This document shows, one piece after another, positions 17,214 to 24,324 of a DNA stretch of 64,000 nucleotides (the stretch's first letter is position 1; each line of letters opens with the position of its first letter). The position numbers were made by a program, and so were the translations under genes. This DNA comes from Actinomycetospora sp. NBRC 106375 (GTDB lineage Bacteria > Actinomycetota > Actinomycetes > Mycobacteriales > Pseudonocardiaceae): the NCBI RefSeq assembly GCF_030269665.1, contig NZ_BSTS01000017.1, forward strand, positions 62,001 to 126,000. Reading direction: 5' to 3'. The notes beneath the pieces are model-generated. The model saw only the letters and a program-made list of their open reading frames with translations. It did not search any database and was not told where the DNA came from.

Positions 17214-17653
17214 AAGGGGTGGTCGAGCAGGCGCGCGCTGAGGGTCCGGAGCACGCGCAGGCAGGCGTCGAGGTCGGCGGGGTCGAGGTCGGCGCCGGCG
17301 GCCGCGAGCTCCCGGCGCTCGCCGTCGCGCACGTCGGCGAGCACCTGCTCCCCGGAGGCGGTCAGCTCCACGAGCACCGAGCGGCGGTGCGCCGGGTTCT
17401 CCCGCGTGCGCACCCAGCCCCGGCCGGTCGCGTCGTCGACCGAGCGCTGGACGAACTGGCGGCTCAGCGCGAACGTGCGCCCGAGCGCCGGCACCGTCGT
17501 CGCCCCGCACCCGGCGAGGGCGTCGAGCACCGCGCGCACGCCGACCGGCATGCCCCCCTCGCGCTCCACGGCCCGTACGCCGCGGCGGTAGAGCGGGCCG
17601 AGCACGTCGAACACCTCGGCCAGCCGGGCCCCGGGGTCGGTCATGACACCCAT
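17210..17653 (-). CDS. MarR-family transcriptional regulator
   Basis: 147 aa from ATG 17653 (ATG 17644 gives 144 aa). It has a winged helix with TVPALGRTFALSRQFVQRSVDDATGRGWVRTR and a wing HRRSVLVELTASGEQVL. It is divergent from an alpha/beta hydrolase; two matching dyads overlap the two start codons, so it very probably represses both genes and may respond to an aromatic or ester ligand of the hydrolase. Its stop codon is the TGA inside the GTGAGC edge of the neighbouring hairpin. Confidence 0.85.
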   Translation of the reverse strand: MGVMTDPGARLAEVFDVLGPLYRRGVRAVEREGGMPVGVRAVLDALAGCGATTVPALGRTFALSRQFVQRSVDDATGRGWVRTRENPAHRRSVLVELTASGEQVLADVRDGERRELAAAGADLDPADLDACLRVLRTLSARLLDHPL

Positions 17654-17692
17654 GTTGTCACATGGTCCGAGACATGACACCTTGGGTGTCAT
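17643..17692. promoter_or_regulatory. Two MarR-type operators over the divergent starts
   Basis: ATGACACC-TTG-GGTGTCAT at 17674-17692 is a perfect 8+8 dyad that includes the hydrolase ATG. ATGACACC-CAT-GTTGTCAC at 17643-17661 keeps the same spacing with 6 of 8 pairs and covers the MarR start. The centres are 31 bp apart, close to three helical turns. Confidence 0.72.
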
Positions 17693-18548
17693 GCTCCACC
17701 ACCTCGACCACGGCCACGGCCCGCCCGTCGTCCTCCTGCACGCCGGCGCGCTCGACCACCGGCTCTGGACGCCCCAGGTCGCCGAGCTCGCGCGGAGCCG
17801 CCGCGTCGTCGCCCTCGACCTGCGCGGGCACGGCTGGTCGCCGACCCCCGACGTGCCCTTCCGCCACGTCGACGACGTCGTCGCCCTCCTGCGCGCTCTC
17901 GACACGGGCCCGGCCACGCTCGTGGGCATCTCGCTCGGGGCGCGCACCGCCGTCGACGTCGCCCTCGAGGCGCCGGAGCTGGTCGACCGGCTCGTCGTCA
18001 GCGGCGCGGGCGCCGGGGAGCCCGACTTCCGCGACCCCGGGATCCTCGACCTGTTCACCCGCTGGGCCCGCGCCGAGCAGGAGCGCGACCCCGACGCGTG
18101 GGTGGAGATCTTCCTGCGGCTGGGCTTCGGCCCGGACCGCGCGCTCGCCGACATCGACCCCGCCGTGGTCGACCCCGTCCGCGAGATGGCCCGGACGACG
18201 CTGCGGCGCCACGTCCCCGACGGCCCGCCGGTGCCGCCGACGCCGGTGGCGGACGCCCGGGAGCAGGCGTCGGCGCTGGCGGTGCCGGTCCTCGCGGTGG
18301 TCGGCGAGCTCGACTGGCCCGACCACCGGCGCCTGGCCCGGGAGCTGGCCGCGGAGGCGCCAGACGGCGGCGTCGTCGCGATCCCCGGCGCCGCCCACTA
18401 TCCGAACCTGGAGCAGCCCGAGGCCTTCATCGCGCTCCTCCGTGAGCAGTTGGCCGCCCTCATAGGGGCGCCAACTGCTCACGTACGGGAGACGCGGCGG
18501 ATCCAGAGCAGGCCCAGGATCGGCAGGACGACGGGGACGAAGCCGTAG
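17691..18548 (+). CDS. Alpha/beta hydrolase
   Basis: 285 aa. The fold begins with GHGPPVVLLHAGALDHRLW (oxyanion region), then LDLRGHGWSP, the nucleophile elbow GISLGARTAVD (serine in G-x-S-x-G), and a late histidine at IPGAAHYPNLEQP. The acid is probably the aspartate in VVGELDWPDH. Most relatives end near LREQLAAL; here the frame reads through a hairpin and continues for about 28 Arg-rich codons to the TAG at 18546, overlapping the convergent membrane-protein gene by 70 bases. Whether that tail matters is unclear. MarR-controlled, leader overlapped by an operator. Substrate unknown. Confidence 0.85.
   Translation: MLHHLDHGHGPPVVLLHAGALDHRLWTPQVAELARSRRVVALDLRGHGWSPTPDVPFRHVDDVVALLRALDTGPATLVGISLGARTAVDVALEAPELVDRLVVSGAGAGEPDFRDPGILDLFTRWARAEQERDPDAWVEIFLRLGFGPDRALADIDPAVVDPVREMARTTLRRHVPDGPPVPPTPVADAREQASALAVPVLAVVGELDWPDHRRLARELAAEAPDGGVVAIPGAAHYPNLEQPEAFIALLREQLAALIGAPTAHVRETRRIQSRPRIGRTTGTKP
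18442..18482. repeat. GTGAGC hairpin, family A, copy 2
   Basis: GTGAGCAGTTGG-C-CGCCC (18442-18459) pairs with GGGCG-CCAACTGCTCAC (18466-18482), a 17-bp stem with one bulged C and a 6-base loop. It is inside the 3' end of the hydrolase gene. Its right edge supplies the TGA stop (18481-18479) of the convergent membrane-protein gene. Confidence 0.82.
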
Positions 18549-18865
18549 CCGATGCCGAAGTCCGACCACACCGTCGGGTCGGGGAAGTCCTCGGGACGCA
18601 GCAGCGACAGCGTCCCGATCCCGAGCACGCCGACGAGCTCCACGATCACCGCGACCAGCGCGACCCGCCGGGCGCCGCGCCCGAGCGCGACCGCGGCGAC
18701 GAGGTACACGGCGGCGGCGAACGCCGAGAGCAGGTAGGCCTCCGGCGCGCGCTCGAACTGCACCGCGATCTGGTAGAGCGCCCGCGCGCCCGCCGAGATC
18801 GCGAAGACGACGTAGACGACGAGCAGCACGCGGCCCGGGCCGGCACTCAGACGACGCTCAGGCAC
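18479..18865 (-). CDS. Small integral membrane protein
   Basis: 128 aa, with four hydrophobic segments (VLLVVYVVFAISAGARAL, YLLSAFAAAVYLVAAVAL, VALVAVIVELVGVLGIG and FVPVVLPILGLLWI). It resembles conserved actinobacterial membrane proteins of unknown function. GTG at 18865 overlaps the end of another membrane-protein gene by 8 bases, so they are surely cotranscribed and may form a complex. Confidence 0.72.
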   Translation of the reverse strand: MPERRLSAGPGRVLLVVYVVFAISAGARALYQIAVQFERAPEAYLLSAFAAAVYLVAAVALGRGARRVALVAVIVELVGVLGIGTLSLLRPEDFPDPTVWSDFGIGYGFVPVVLPILGLLWIRRVSRT

Positions 18866-19229
18866 CCGTCACCGTCCAGACCTGCCCGGTCCGCAGGGAG
18901 AGCACGGCGAGCGTGACCCCCGCGACCGCGAGCACCACCGAGCCGTACCGGGTCCGCTCGCCGTGGGCCAGCGCCGCCCCGATCGGCAGGACCACCAGGG
19001 TCGCGATCAGGTAGCCGACGATCTCGACGACGGCGCCGGTCGTGCGCCCACCCACCACGACGAGGCCGACGACGAGCACCAGCGCCTGCACCAGCGCGAC
19101 CGCCTCGAGCACCAGCAGCCCGATGCGGTGCCGGATCGTGGGGGCCTGACCGACGATCGCGGAGACCGCGCACCACAGCGCCCACGCCAGCGCGAGCGCG
19201 AGGACCGCGAAGGTCAGGCCGACGATCAC
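18858..19229 (-). CDS. Small integral membrane protein
   Basis: 123 aa, four hydrophobic helices (VGLTFAVLALALAWALW, LEAVALVQALVLVVGLVVVG, EIVGYLIATLVVLPIGAAL and GSVVLAVAGVTLAVLSL). No catalytic motif is seen. It is followed by its 128-aa partner with an 8-base overlap. The function is unknown; both lie just downstream of a biosynthetic cassette on the same strand, 31 bases after it, so a role in export is possible but only a guess. Confidence 0.7.
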   Translation of the reverse strand: MIVGLTFAVLALALAWALWCAVSAIVGQAPTIRHRIGLLVLEAVALVQALVLVVGLVVVGGRTTGAVVEIVGYLIATLVVLPIGAALAHGERTRYGSVVLAVAGVTLAVLSLRTGQVWTVTGA

Positions 19230-19260
19230 GGCGCGAGCCTACGAGCGGCCCGCGGCGGCT

Positions 19261-19515
19261 CTAGGAACCGGCCTCCCGGCGGGCGTACGACACCGCGGCC
19301 ATCGAGGCCCGCGCCGACGCGAGCACCGAGGCCCAGTCGGCCTCGTCGCCGCCGGTGCGCATCGCGAGCAGCTCCCGGGCGCACAGCGCGGCCTCGTGCG
19401 CCGCCCACAGCAGGGGATCGCGGTCGGCCGGGGGCGCGCTGAGCGCCTCCAGCACCGCCGAGAGGTGCCCGTCGATCTCGCCGAGGTCGGCCTGGTCCGC
19501 CGTGGGCGCGCTCAC
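19261..19515 (-). CDS. 84-aa hypothetical protein, last gene of the carrier-protein cassette
   Basis: Predicted soluble, mostly helical small protein (ADLGEIDGHLSAVLEALSAP, WAAHEAALCARELLAMR, SVLASARASMAAVSYARR). GTG at 19515 overlaps the stop of the carrier-protein gene as GTGA, which fixes the start and indicates translational coupling. I do not recognise a family. Its place suggests a helper or binding partner of the carrier protein. Confidence 0.65.
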   Translation of the reverse strand: MSAPTADQADLGEIDGHLSAVLEALSAPPADRDPLLWAAHEAALCARELLAMRTGGDEADWASVLASARASMAAVSYARREAGS

Positions 19516-19769
19516 GCGGTCACCCCGCTCTCGGTGAGGAACGCGGCCATCGCGTCGACGCTGCGGAAGCGGTCGATGTCGAAGTCGTCGAGCGGCAGCC
19601 GGCAGCCGAACGTGTCCTCGATCCCCACGATGAGCGTGACCAGGGCCAGGGAGTCCAGCAGGCCGTCGGCGACGAGGTCGGTGTCCGAGGACGGCACCTC
19701 GACACCGAGCCGGTCTCGGACGAGGTCGGTGAGCTGGTCGGTCAACGCACCGGTGGTGGCGTCGGGCAT
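19512..19769 (-). CDS. Acyl/peptidyl carrier protein
   Basis: 85 aa, the normal size of a discrete carrier protein. The attachment site for 4'-phosphopantetheine is GLLDSLALV (serine of the D-S-L motif, near residue 40), followed by the helix LIVGIEDTFGCRLPLDD. ATG at 19769 is 2 bases after the adenylation gene's stop. It should carry the acid activated by that enzyme as a thioester for the luciferase-like oxygenase or another partner. Confidence 0.85.
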   Translation of the reverse strand: MPDATTGALTDQLTDLVRDRLGVEVPSSDTDLVADGLLDSLALVTLIVGIEDTFGCRLPLDDFDIDRFRSVDAMAAFLTESGVTA

Positions 19770-19771
19770 CG

Positions 19772-21364
19772 TCAGCGTCCTCCTGTCGCGGCACCCACGG
19801 GCGCGAAGTGCTCCCGCAGCGCCGGCCGGTCGATCTTCCCGTTGACGTTGTGGGGCAGGTCGTCCATCTCGGCCCACCGCGCCGGGACCATGTACTTCGG
19901 GACGAGCTCGCCGACCTGGCGGCGCACGTCGGTGGCGGGCAGCACGTGCCCCTCGGCCACCGAGTACGCGCAGCAGATCGTCGTGCCCTCGAAGCCGCCG
20001 GTGTCGACGCCGACCACGGCCAGCTCGCGGATCCCCGGCACCGTGGCGAGAGCCGCTTCGATCTCGCCGAGCTCGATGCGGTAGCCCCGGCTCTTGATCT
20101 GCGAGTCGGCGCGTCCCAGGAAGTGCGTCACGCCCCGGTCGTCCACCCGCGCGAGGTCGCCGGTGCGGTAGAGCCGCTCACCGGAGGGGTCCGGGCGGAA
20201 CGCCGCCGCGGTCTTCTCCGGGTCGCGCCAGTAGCCCGGCGAGAGCCCGGCGCCGCCGATCCACAGGTCGCCGATCTCGCCCGGGGGCACCGGCGCCATG
20301 GTCTCGTCGAGCACGCGGAGCTCCTCGCCGTCGCAGGCCCGCCCGATCGGGACCGGCACCGTCTCGTCGGCGGGGACCTCCGGCACGTCGTAGAAGCTCG
20401 ACGCGATCGTGGCCTCGGTCGGCCCGTAGAGGTTGGAGAAGCGCACGTGGGGCAGCCGGCGCATCCAGTGCGCGAGCACCGGGGTCGGCAGCACCTCGCC
20501 GCACCACAGGAGCCGCTCGAGCGCGGGGAAGTCGTCCTGCGCGACGGCCTCGAAGCGGGCCAGGTAGGTCAGCACGCTGGGCACCGAGAACCACTGCGTG
20601 AGCGCCCGGTCGCGGATGAAGCCCGCGGTGGCGCGCGGGTCGACGCCCAGGGACGCCGGCACGAGGTGCAGCTCGGCGCCGGCGGACAGCGTCCCGTAGA
20701 TGTCGAAGGTCGACAGGTCGAAGTGCAGCGGCGGGTGCCCGGAGACGCGGTCGCCGGGCTTCGTGCCGTAGTGGCGCACCGCCCAGTCGACGAACGCGAG
20801 CACCGTGTCGTGGGTGATCATCACGCCCTTGGGCACACCGGTGGAGCCCGAGGTGAACAGCAGGTGGGCGAGGTCGACCGGGGCGACGCCCGGCGCGTCG
20901 GCGGAGGCCCCGAAGAGGTCGGCGCGCGTGAACGCGACCCCGTCCTGCGTGTCGAGCGCGCCGATCACCGGCGCAGCGTCGGGCGGCAGCTCGGCGAGGA
21001 CCTCGTCGAGCAGCGGGCGCGAGCCCGCGTCGACGAGCACGATCTCCGGCTCGGCGGCCGCGACGATGCGCGCGACCCGCGACGCCGGTCCTGCCGGGTC
21101 GATCGGCACGTAGGCACCGGCAGCGCGCAGCGTCCCGATGAGCGCCGCGATCGTCCACGGCGCCTTCTCCGCGAGCACGCCCACCCGGCCGCCGGGCCGC
21201 AGGCCGTGCGCGAGGAGCACGTGGGCGATCCGGTTGACCGCGCCGTCGAGCTCGGCGTAGGTCATGGTCTCGTCGGCGCCGACGATCGCGGTGCGGTCGG
21301 CGTGGCGCTCGGCGGACGACGCGAGGAGGTCCTGCAGGTGGGTCGCCCCGTCGAACGCGGTCAC
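19772..21364 (-). CDS. Stand-alone amino-acid adenylation (AMP-ligase) enzyme
   Basis: 530 aa. The core motifs of nonribosomal adenylation domains are in order: TYAELDGAVNRIAHVLL (A1/A2 region), LLFTSGSTGVPKGVMITH (A3), FDLSTFDIYGTL (A4, with the Asp that usually binds the amino group), NLYGPTEATI (A5), GERLYRTGDLARVDDRGVTHFLGRADSQIKSRGYRIELGEIE (A7-A8, quoted in parts: YRTGDLARV and FLGRADSQIKSRGYRIELGE) and NGKIDRPAL (A10, catalytic lysine). It probably loads an amino acid on the carrier protein encoded next. GTG at 21364 overlaps the previous stop as GTGA. The specificity code cannot be read with confidence. Confidence 0.87.
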   Translation of the reverse strand: MTAFDGATHLQDLLASSAERHADRTAIVGADETMTYAELDGAVNRIAHVLLAHGLRPGGRVGVLAEKAPWTIAALIGTLRAAGAYVPIDPAGPASRVARIVAAAEPEIVLVDAGSRPLLDEVLAELPPDAAPVIGALDTQDGVAFTRADLFGASADAPGVAPVDLAHLLFTSGSTGVPKGVMITHDTVLAFVDWAVRHYGTKPGDRVSGHPPLHFDLSTFDIYGTLSAGAELHLVPASLGVDPRATAGFIRDRALTQWFSVPSVLTYLARFEAVAQDDFPALERLLWCGEVLPTPVLAHWMRRLPHVRFSNLYGPTEATIASSFYDVPEVPADETVPVPIGRACDGEELRVLDETMAPVPPGEIGDLWIGGAGLSPGYWRDPEKTAAAFRPDPSGERLYRTGDLARVDDRGVTHFLGRADSQIKSRGYRIELGEIEAALATVPGIRELAVVGVDTGGFEGTTICCAYSVAEGHVLPATDVRRQVGELVPKYMVPARWAEMDDLPHNVNGKIDRPALREHFAPVGAATGGR

Positions 21365-22374
21365 GCGCCCACCGCCGCGCCCGCCCGGGAGAACACCTCG
21401 CCGGCGTGCCCGAGGTCCTCGGGGTCCGGCGGGATGTCGAGCACGAACACCTCGACGCCGCGCTCGAGGTAGCGGGCGACCTCGGCGGCGACGCGGTCGT
21501 GCGAGCCGACCAGGTACGGGCAGAAGGACTGGTAGTTCTCGAACGGGCCGAGCCAGTACGGCTCGGGCTCGCTGCCCAGCTCGGCCGGCGGGGTCGCGGT
21601 CTTCGTGCGGCGCGCGAGCTGGTGGTGCCAGTGCGAGTCCGAGACGCGCATGGCCATCGCGTGGGCGACCTGACCGGTGCGGTCGGCCGGGAAGCGCTCG
21701 TGCGCCACGCGCCAGGCCTCGTCGGCGTCGTCGCGGGCGATGATCCCCATCCGCACCCCGCCGCCGCTCGGGGCGTCGGCCGGGTCGGTCTCGGCCAGCG
21801 GCTCCGGGTAGCGGATCGGCGTCGCGCCGATCTCCTCGGCCGCAGCGCGCCCGGCCGGCGACGACCCCGAGATGAGCACCTCGGGCATCAGCTCCGGCGG
21901 GCACGCCGGCGCGAGCTTGAGGTTCTCCACCTGGTGCCAACGACCGTCACGCGTCACGGTTTCGCCGCGCAGCAGGCCGGTGAGGATCTGGGTGTACTCG
22001 ACGGTGCGCGCGTAGCGGTCGTCGTGCTCGGTGCGGTCGCCGAGCGCGACCAGGTCGTTCTTGAACCCGCCCGCGAGCATGTTCAGGTGCACCGACCGGC
22101 CGTGCAGGTACGCCAGCGACGACACCATCGACGCCGCGGTGTACGGGTGCATGTACACCGGCTGCACCGCGACGAGCGGGGCGAGCCGCTCGGTCGCCGC
22201 GATCGCGGTCTGGGAGACCAGCCACGGGTCGGCGATCGAGTTGTCGGTGTAGACGAGCATCCCTGCGCAGCCCGCCTCCTCGCTCCAGCGGGCCGTCGCG
22301 GCCACGGCGTCGAGGTACTCGCCGGGCGCGACGTCCTTGGACTGCGGGCAGGTCGAGTAGACGGTCAGGGTCAC
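21361..22374 (-). CDS. LLM-class (luciferase-like) flavin-dependent oxidoreductase
   Basis: 337 aa, TIM-barrel bacterial-luciferase family close in pattern to SsuD-type FMNH2-dependent monooxygenases. Visible features are WSEEAGCAGMLVYTDN near strand 1-2, LAPLVAVQPVYMHPYTAA, RSVHLNMLAGGFKNDL and the phosphate-binding stretch PEVLISGSSPAGRAAAEEIGA. In biosynthetic clusters such enzymes hydroxylate carrier-bound substrates at carbon or nitrogen; that is a family precedent, not shown here. Start GTG 22374 and its stop are both in 4-base overlaps with neighbours, so all cassette genes are translated together. Confidence 0.83.
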   Translation of the reverse strand: MTLTVYSTCPQSKDVAPGEYLDAVAATARWSEEAGCAGMLVYTDNSIADPWLVSQTAIAATERLAPLVAVQPVYMHPYTAASMVSSLAYLHGRSVHLNMLAGGFKNDLVALGDRTEHDDRYARTVEYTQILTGLLRGETVTRDGRWHQVENLKLAPACPPELMPEVLISGSSPAGRAAAEEIGATPIRYPEPLAETDPADAPSGGGVRMGIIARDDADEAWRVAHERFPADRTGQVAHAMAMRVSDSHWHHQLARRTKTATPPAELGSEPEPYWLGPFENYQSFCPYLVGSHDRVAAEVARYLERGVEVFVLDIPPDPEDLGHAGEVFSRAGAAVGA

Positions 22375-24122
22375 TGGGTCTTCCCCTCCACGACGAAGCC
22401 CTCGATGTAGAGCCGGTCGAGTGCGATCCCGGCGAACGTGTCGATCGCCGTCGCCGGGTCCATGATCAGCGGCTGGCCCTTGACGTTGAACGAGGTGTTC
22501 ACCGTGACGCCGGCGCCGGTGCGCTCCCGCACGCCGGTCAGCAGGCGGTGGAACCCGGGCGCCAGGTCCGGGCGCACGGTCTGGATGCGCGCCGAGTCGT
22601 CGGCGTGGACGATCCCGTCGACCGTCCCGCGGGCCTCGGGGCGGACGTGCGCGGTGCAGAGCATGTAGCGGTCGGGCTCGAAGTTCCGCGTCACGAACAG
22701 GCGGTCGACGTCCGCGTCGAGCACCGCGGGCGCGAACGGCCGGAACGCCTCGCGGAACTTCACCGCGCCGTTGATCCGGTCCTTGATCCGCTCGCCGTCG
22801 GGGCGGGCCAGGATCGAGCGGTTGCCCAGCGCGCGCGGGCCGAACTCCATCCGGCCCGAGAACCAGGCGATGATCCGGTCGGCGGCGATGTCGTCGGCGG
22901 CGGCCGCGAAGTACTCGTCGGTCTGCCCGACGTAGCGCCAGGTCAGGTCGGGGCGGGCCTCGAGCGCGGCGCGGACGTCGTCCTCGGTGTACTGCGGGCC
23001 GAGGTACGGGTCGAACGGCCCGGTCACGGGGGCGAGCCCGCCGCCCTCGGTGCGGGCGACGTGGTACGCGGCGCCCAGCGCCGACCCGTCGTCGCCCGAG
23101 GCGGGCTGCACGAACATCCCGTCGAGGGGCAGGTCGGCGATCGACTGGTTGGACTTGCAGTTGAGGAACGTGCCGCCGGCCAGGCAGAGGTGCCGCTCGC
23201 CGGTGCGCTCGAGCCAGTACGAGACGAGGTCGACCAGCAGGTCGGTGAGCCGGGCCTGCAGCGACGCGGCGAAGTCGGCCTCGTCGCGCTGGATCGACCC
23301 GTCGGGCTCGGAGGGGGTGAACGCCGCCTCGGCGAGGAGCGCCCGGGCGTGCGGGTAGCCGTTCTCGGGCTCGGCGAGGGCGCCGGCCGGCCAGTCGACG
23401 ACCACGGCGCCGCGGTCGGCGTCGAAGCGCGCGAGCTTCTCGAACACCGGCCGGAAGCGCTCCGGGTCGCCGTAGGGCGCGAGGCCCATGACCTTGTACT
23501 CGTCGGAGTTGAACTGGAAGCCCAGGAACCGCGTCGCGATGCCGTAGAGGATGCCCAGCGACGTCGCGATCGACTGGGTGTGCAGGCTCTCCAGCTCGCC
23601 GCCGGCGGCCCGGTAGATGGTCATCGACTCGGCCTCGCCCATGCCGTCGCTGACCACCACCAGCGCGGAGTCGAAGCCGCTGGGCGCCAGGGCCGACTCG
23701 GCGTGGGAGACGTGGTGGCGCACGGGGCGGAAGCGCTCGGCGACACGGGTCCAGCCGGCCTCGGTGAGTCCGTCGATCACCGTCGCGCCGGCGTAGACCT
23801 CGTCGAACGGTGCGCCGGTGATCTCGAAGGCCCGGCGGTGGCGCTCGTAGTCGAAGCCGTGGGCGATGAGGTCGACGTCGTCGCGGGTGACGCCGGCCTC
23901 GCGCAGGCAGTAGTCGATGGCGGACAGCGGCAGCGCGCCGGTGCCCTTGTCGCCGGTGAACCGCTCCTCGGCGGCCGCGGCGACGAGCCGGCCGTCGACG
24001 ATGATCGCCGCCGCGCTGTCCAGCCCCTGGCAGATGCGCTCGTCGAGCTTCGAGATGCCCGGGTGCGTACGGCGAAGGTGGTCCTGCGAGTGCGGGAGGC
24101 CTGAGAGGCCGAGGACGATCAC
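22371..24122 (-). CDS. Carbamoyltransferase, NodU/CmcH family
   Basis: 583 aa. These enzymes transfer a carbamoyl group from carbamoyl phosphate via carbamoyl-AMP to a hydroxyl. The N-terminal Kae1-like domain has VLGLSGLPHSQD, AAAIIVDGRLVAAAAEERFTGDK and HVSHAESALAPSGF (metal-binding H-x-x-x-H). The C-terminal YrdC-like domain contains GRMEFGPRALGNRSILA and VNTSFNVKGQPLI. GTG at 24122 has GGGGGGAG 5 bases upstream. It is the first gene of the cassette; its likely target is a hydroxyl made by the following luciferase-like oxygenase. The divergent gene is an unrelated ATPase, with a 202-base promoter region between. Confidence 0.87.
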   Translation of the reverse strand: MIVLGLSGLPHSQDHLRRTHPGISKLDERICQGLDSAAAIIVDGRLVAAAAEERFTGDKGTGALPLSAIDYCLREAGVTRDDVDLIAHGFDYERHRRAFEITGAPFDEVYAGATVIDGLTEAGWTRVAERFRPVRHHVSHAESALAPSGFDSALVVVSDGMGEAESMTIYRAAGGELESLHTQSIATSLGILYGIATRFLGFQFNSDEYKVMGLAPYGDPERFRPVFEKLARFDADRGAVVVDWPAGALAEPENGYPHARALLAEAAFTPSEPDGSIQRDEADFAASLQARLTDLLVDLVSYWLERTGERHLCLAGGTFLNCKSNQSIADLPLDGMFVQPASGDDGSALGAAYHVARTEGGGLAPVTGPFDPYLGPQYTEDDVRAALEARPDLTWRYVGQTDEYFAAAADDIAADRIIAWFSGRMEFGPRALGNRSILARPDGERIKDRINGAVKFREAFRPFAPAVLDADVDRLFVTRNFEPDRYMLCTAHVRPEARGTVDGIVHADDSARIQTVRPDLAPGFHRLLTGVRERTGAGVTVNTSFNVKGQPLIMDPATAIDTFAGIALDRLYIEGFVVEGKTQ

Positions 24123-24324
24123 GGGTGCTCCCCCCGGAGGTGGGCGGCGCAGCGGCTCCGCGCCGACGGTGCACGACGTCTGTGTCGGGTCTCTTTCCAC
24201 TATGGCGGGCGCAACTTCGCTGCTGCGCATCGGGGTCGGGTCGTGGAAGGTGATCGGTTTCTCCGTAGGACGTCCCAGGTCGCGGCGGGTTGCCACGTGT
24301 CCGTGATGGGCACTCCGGCCGTCG

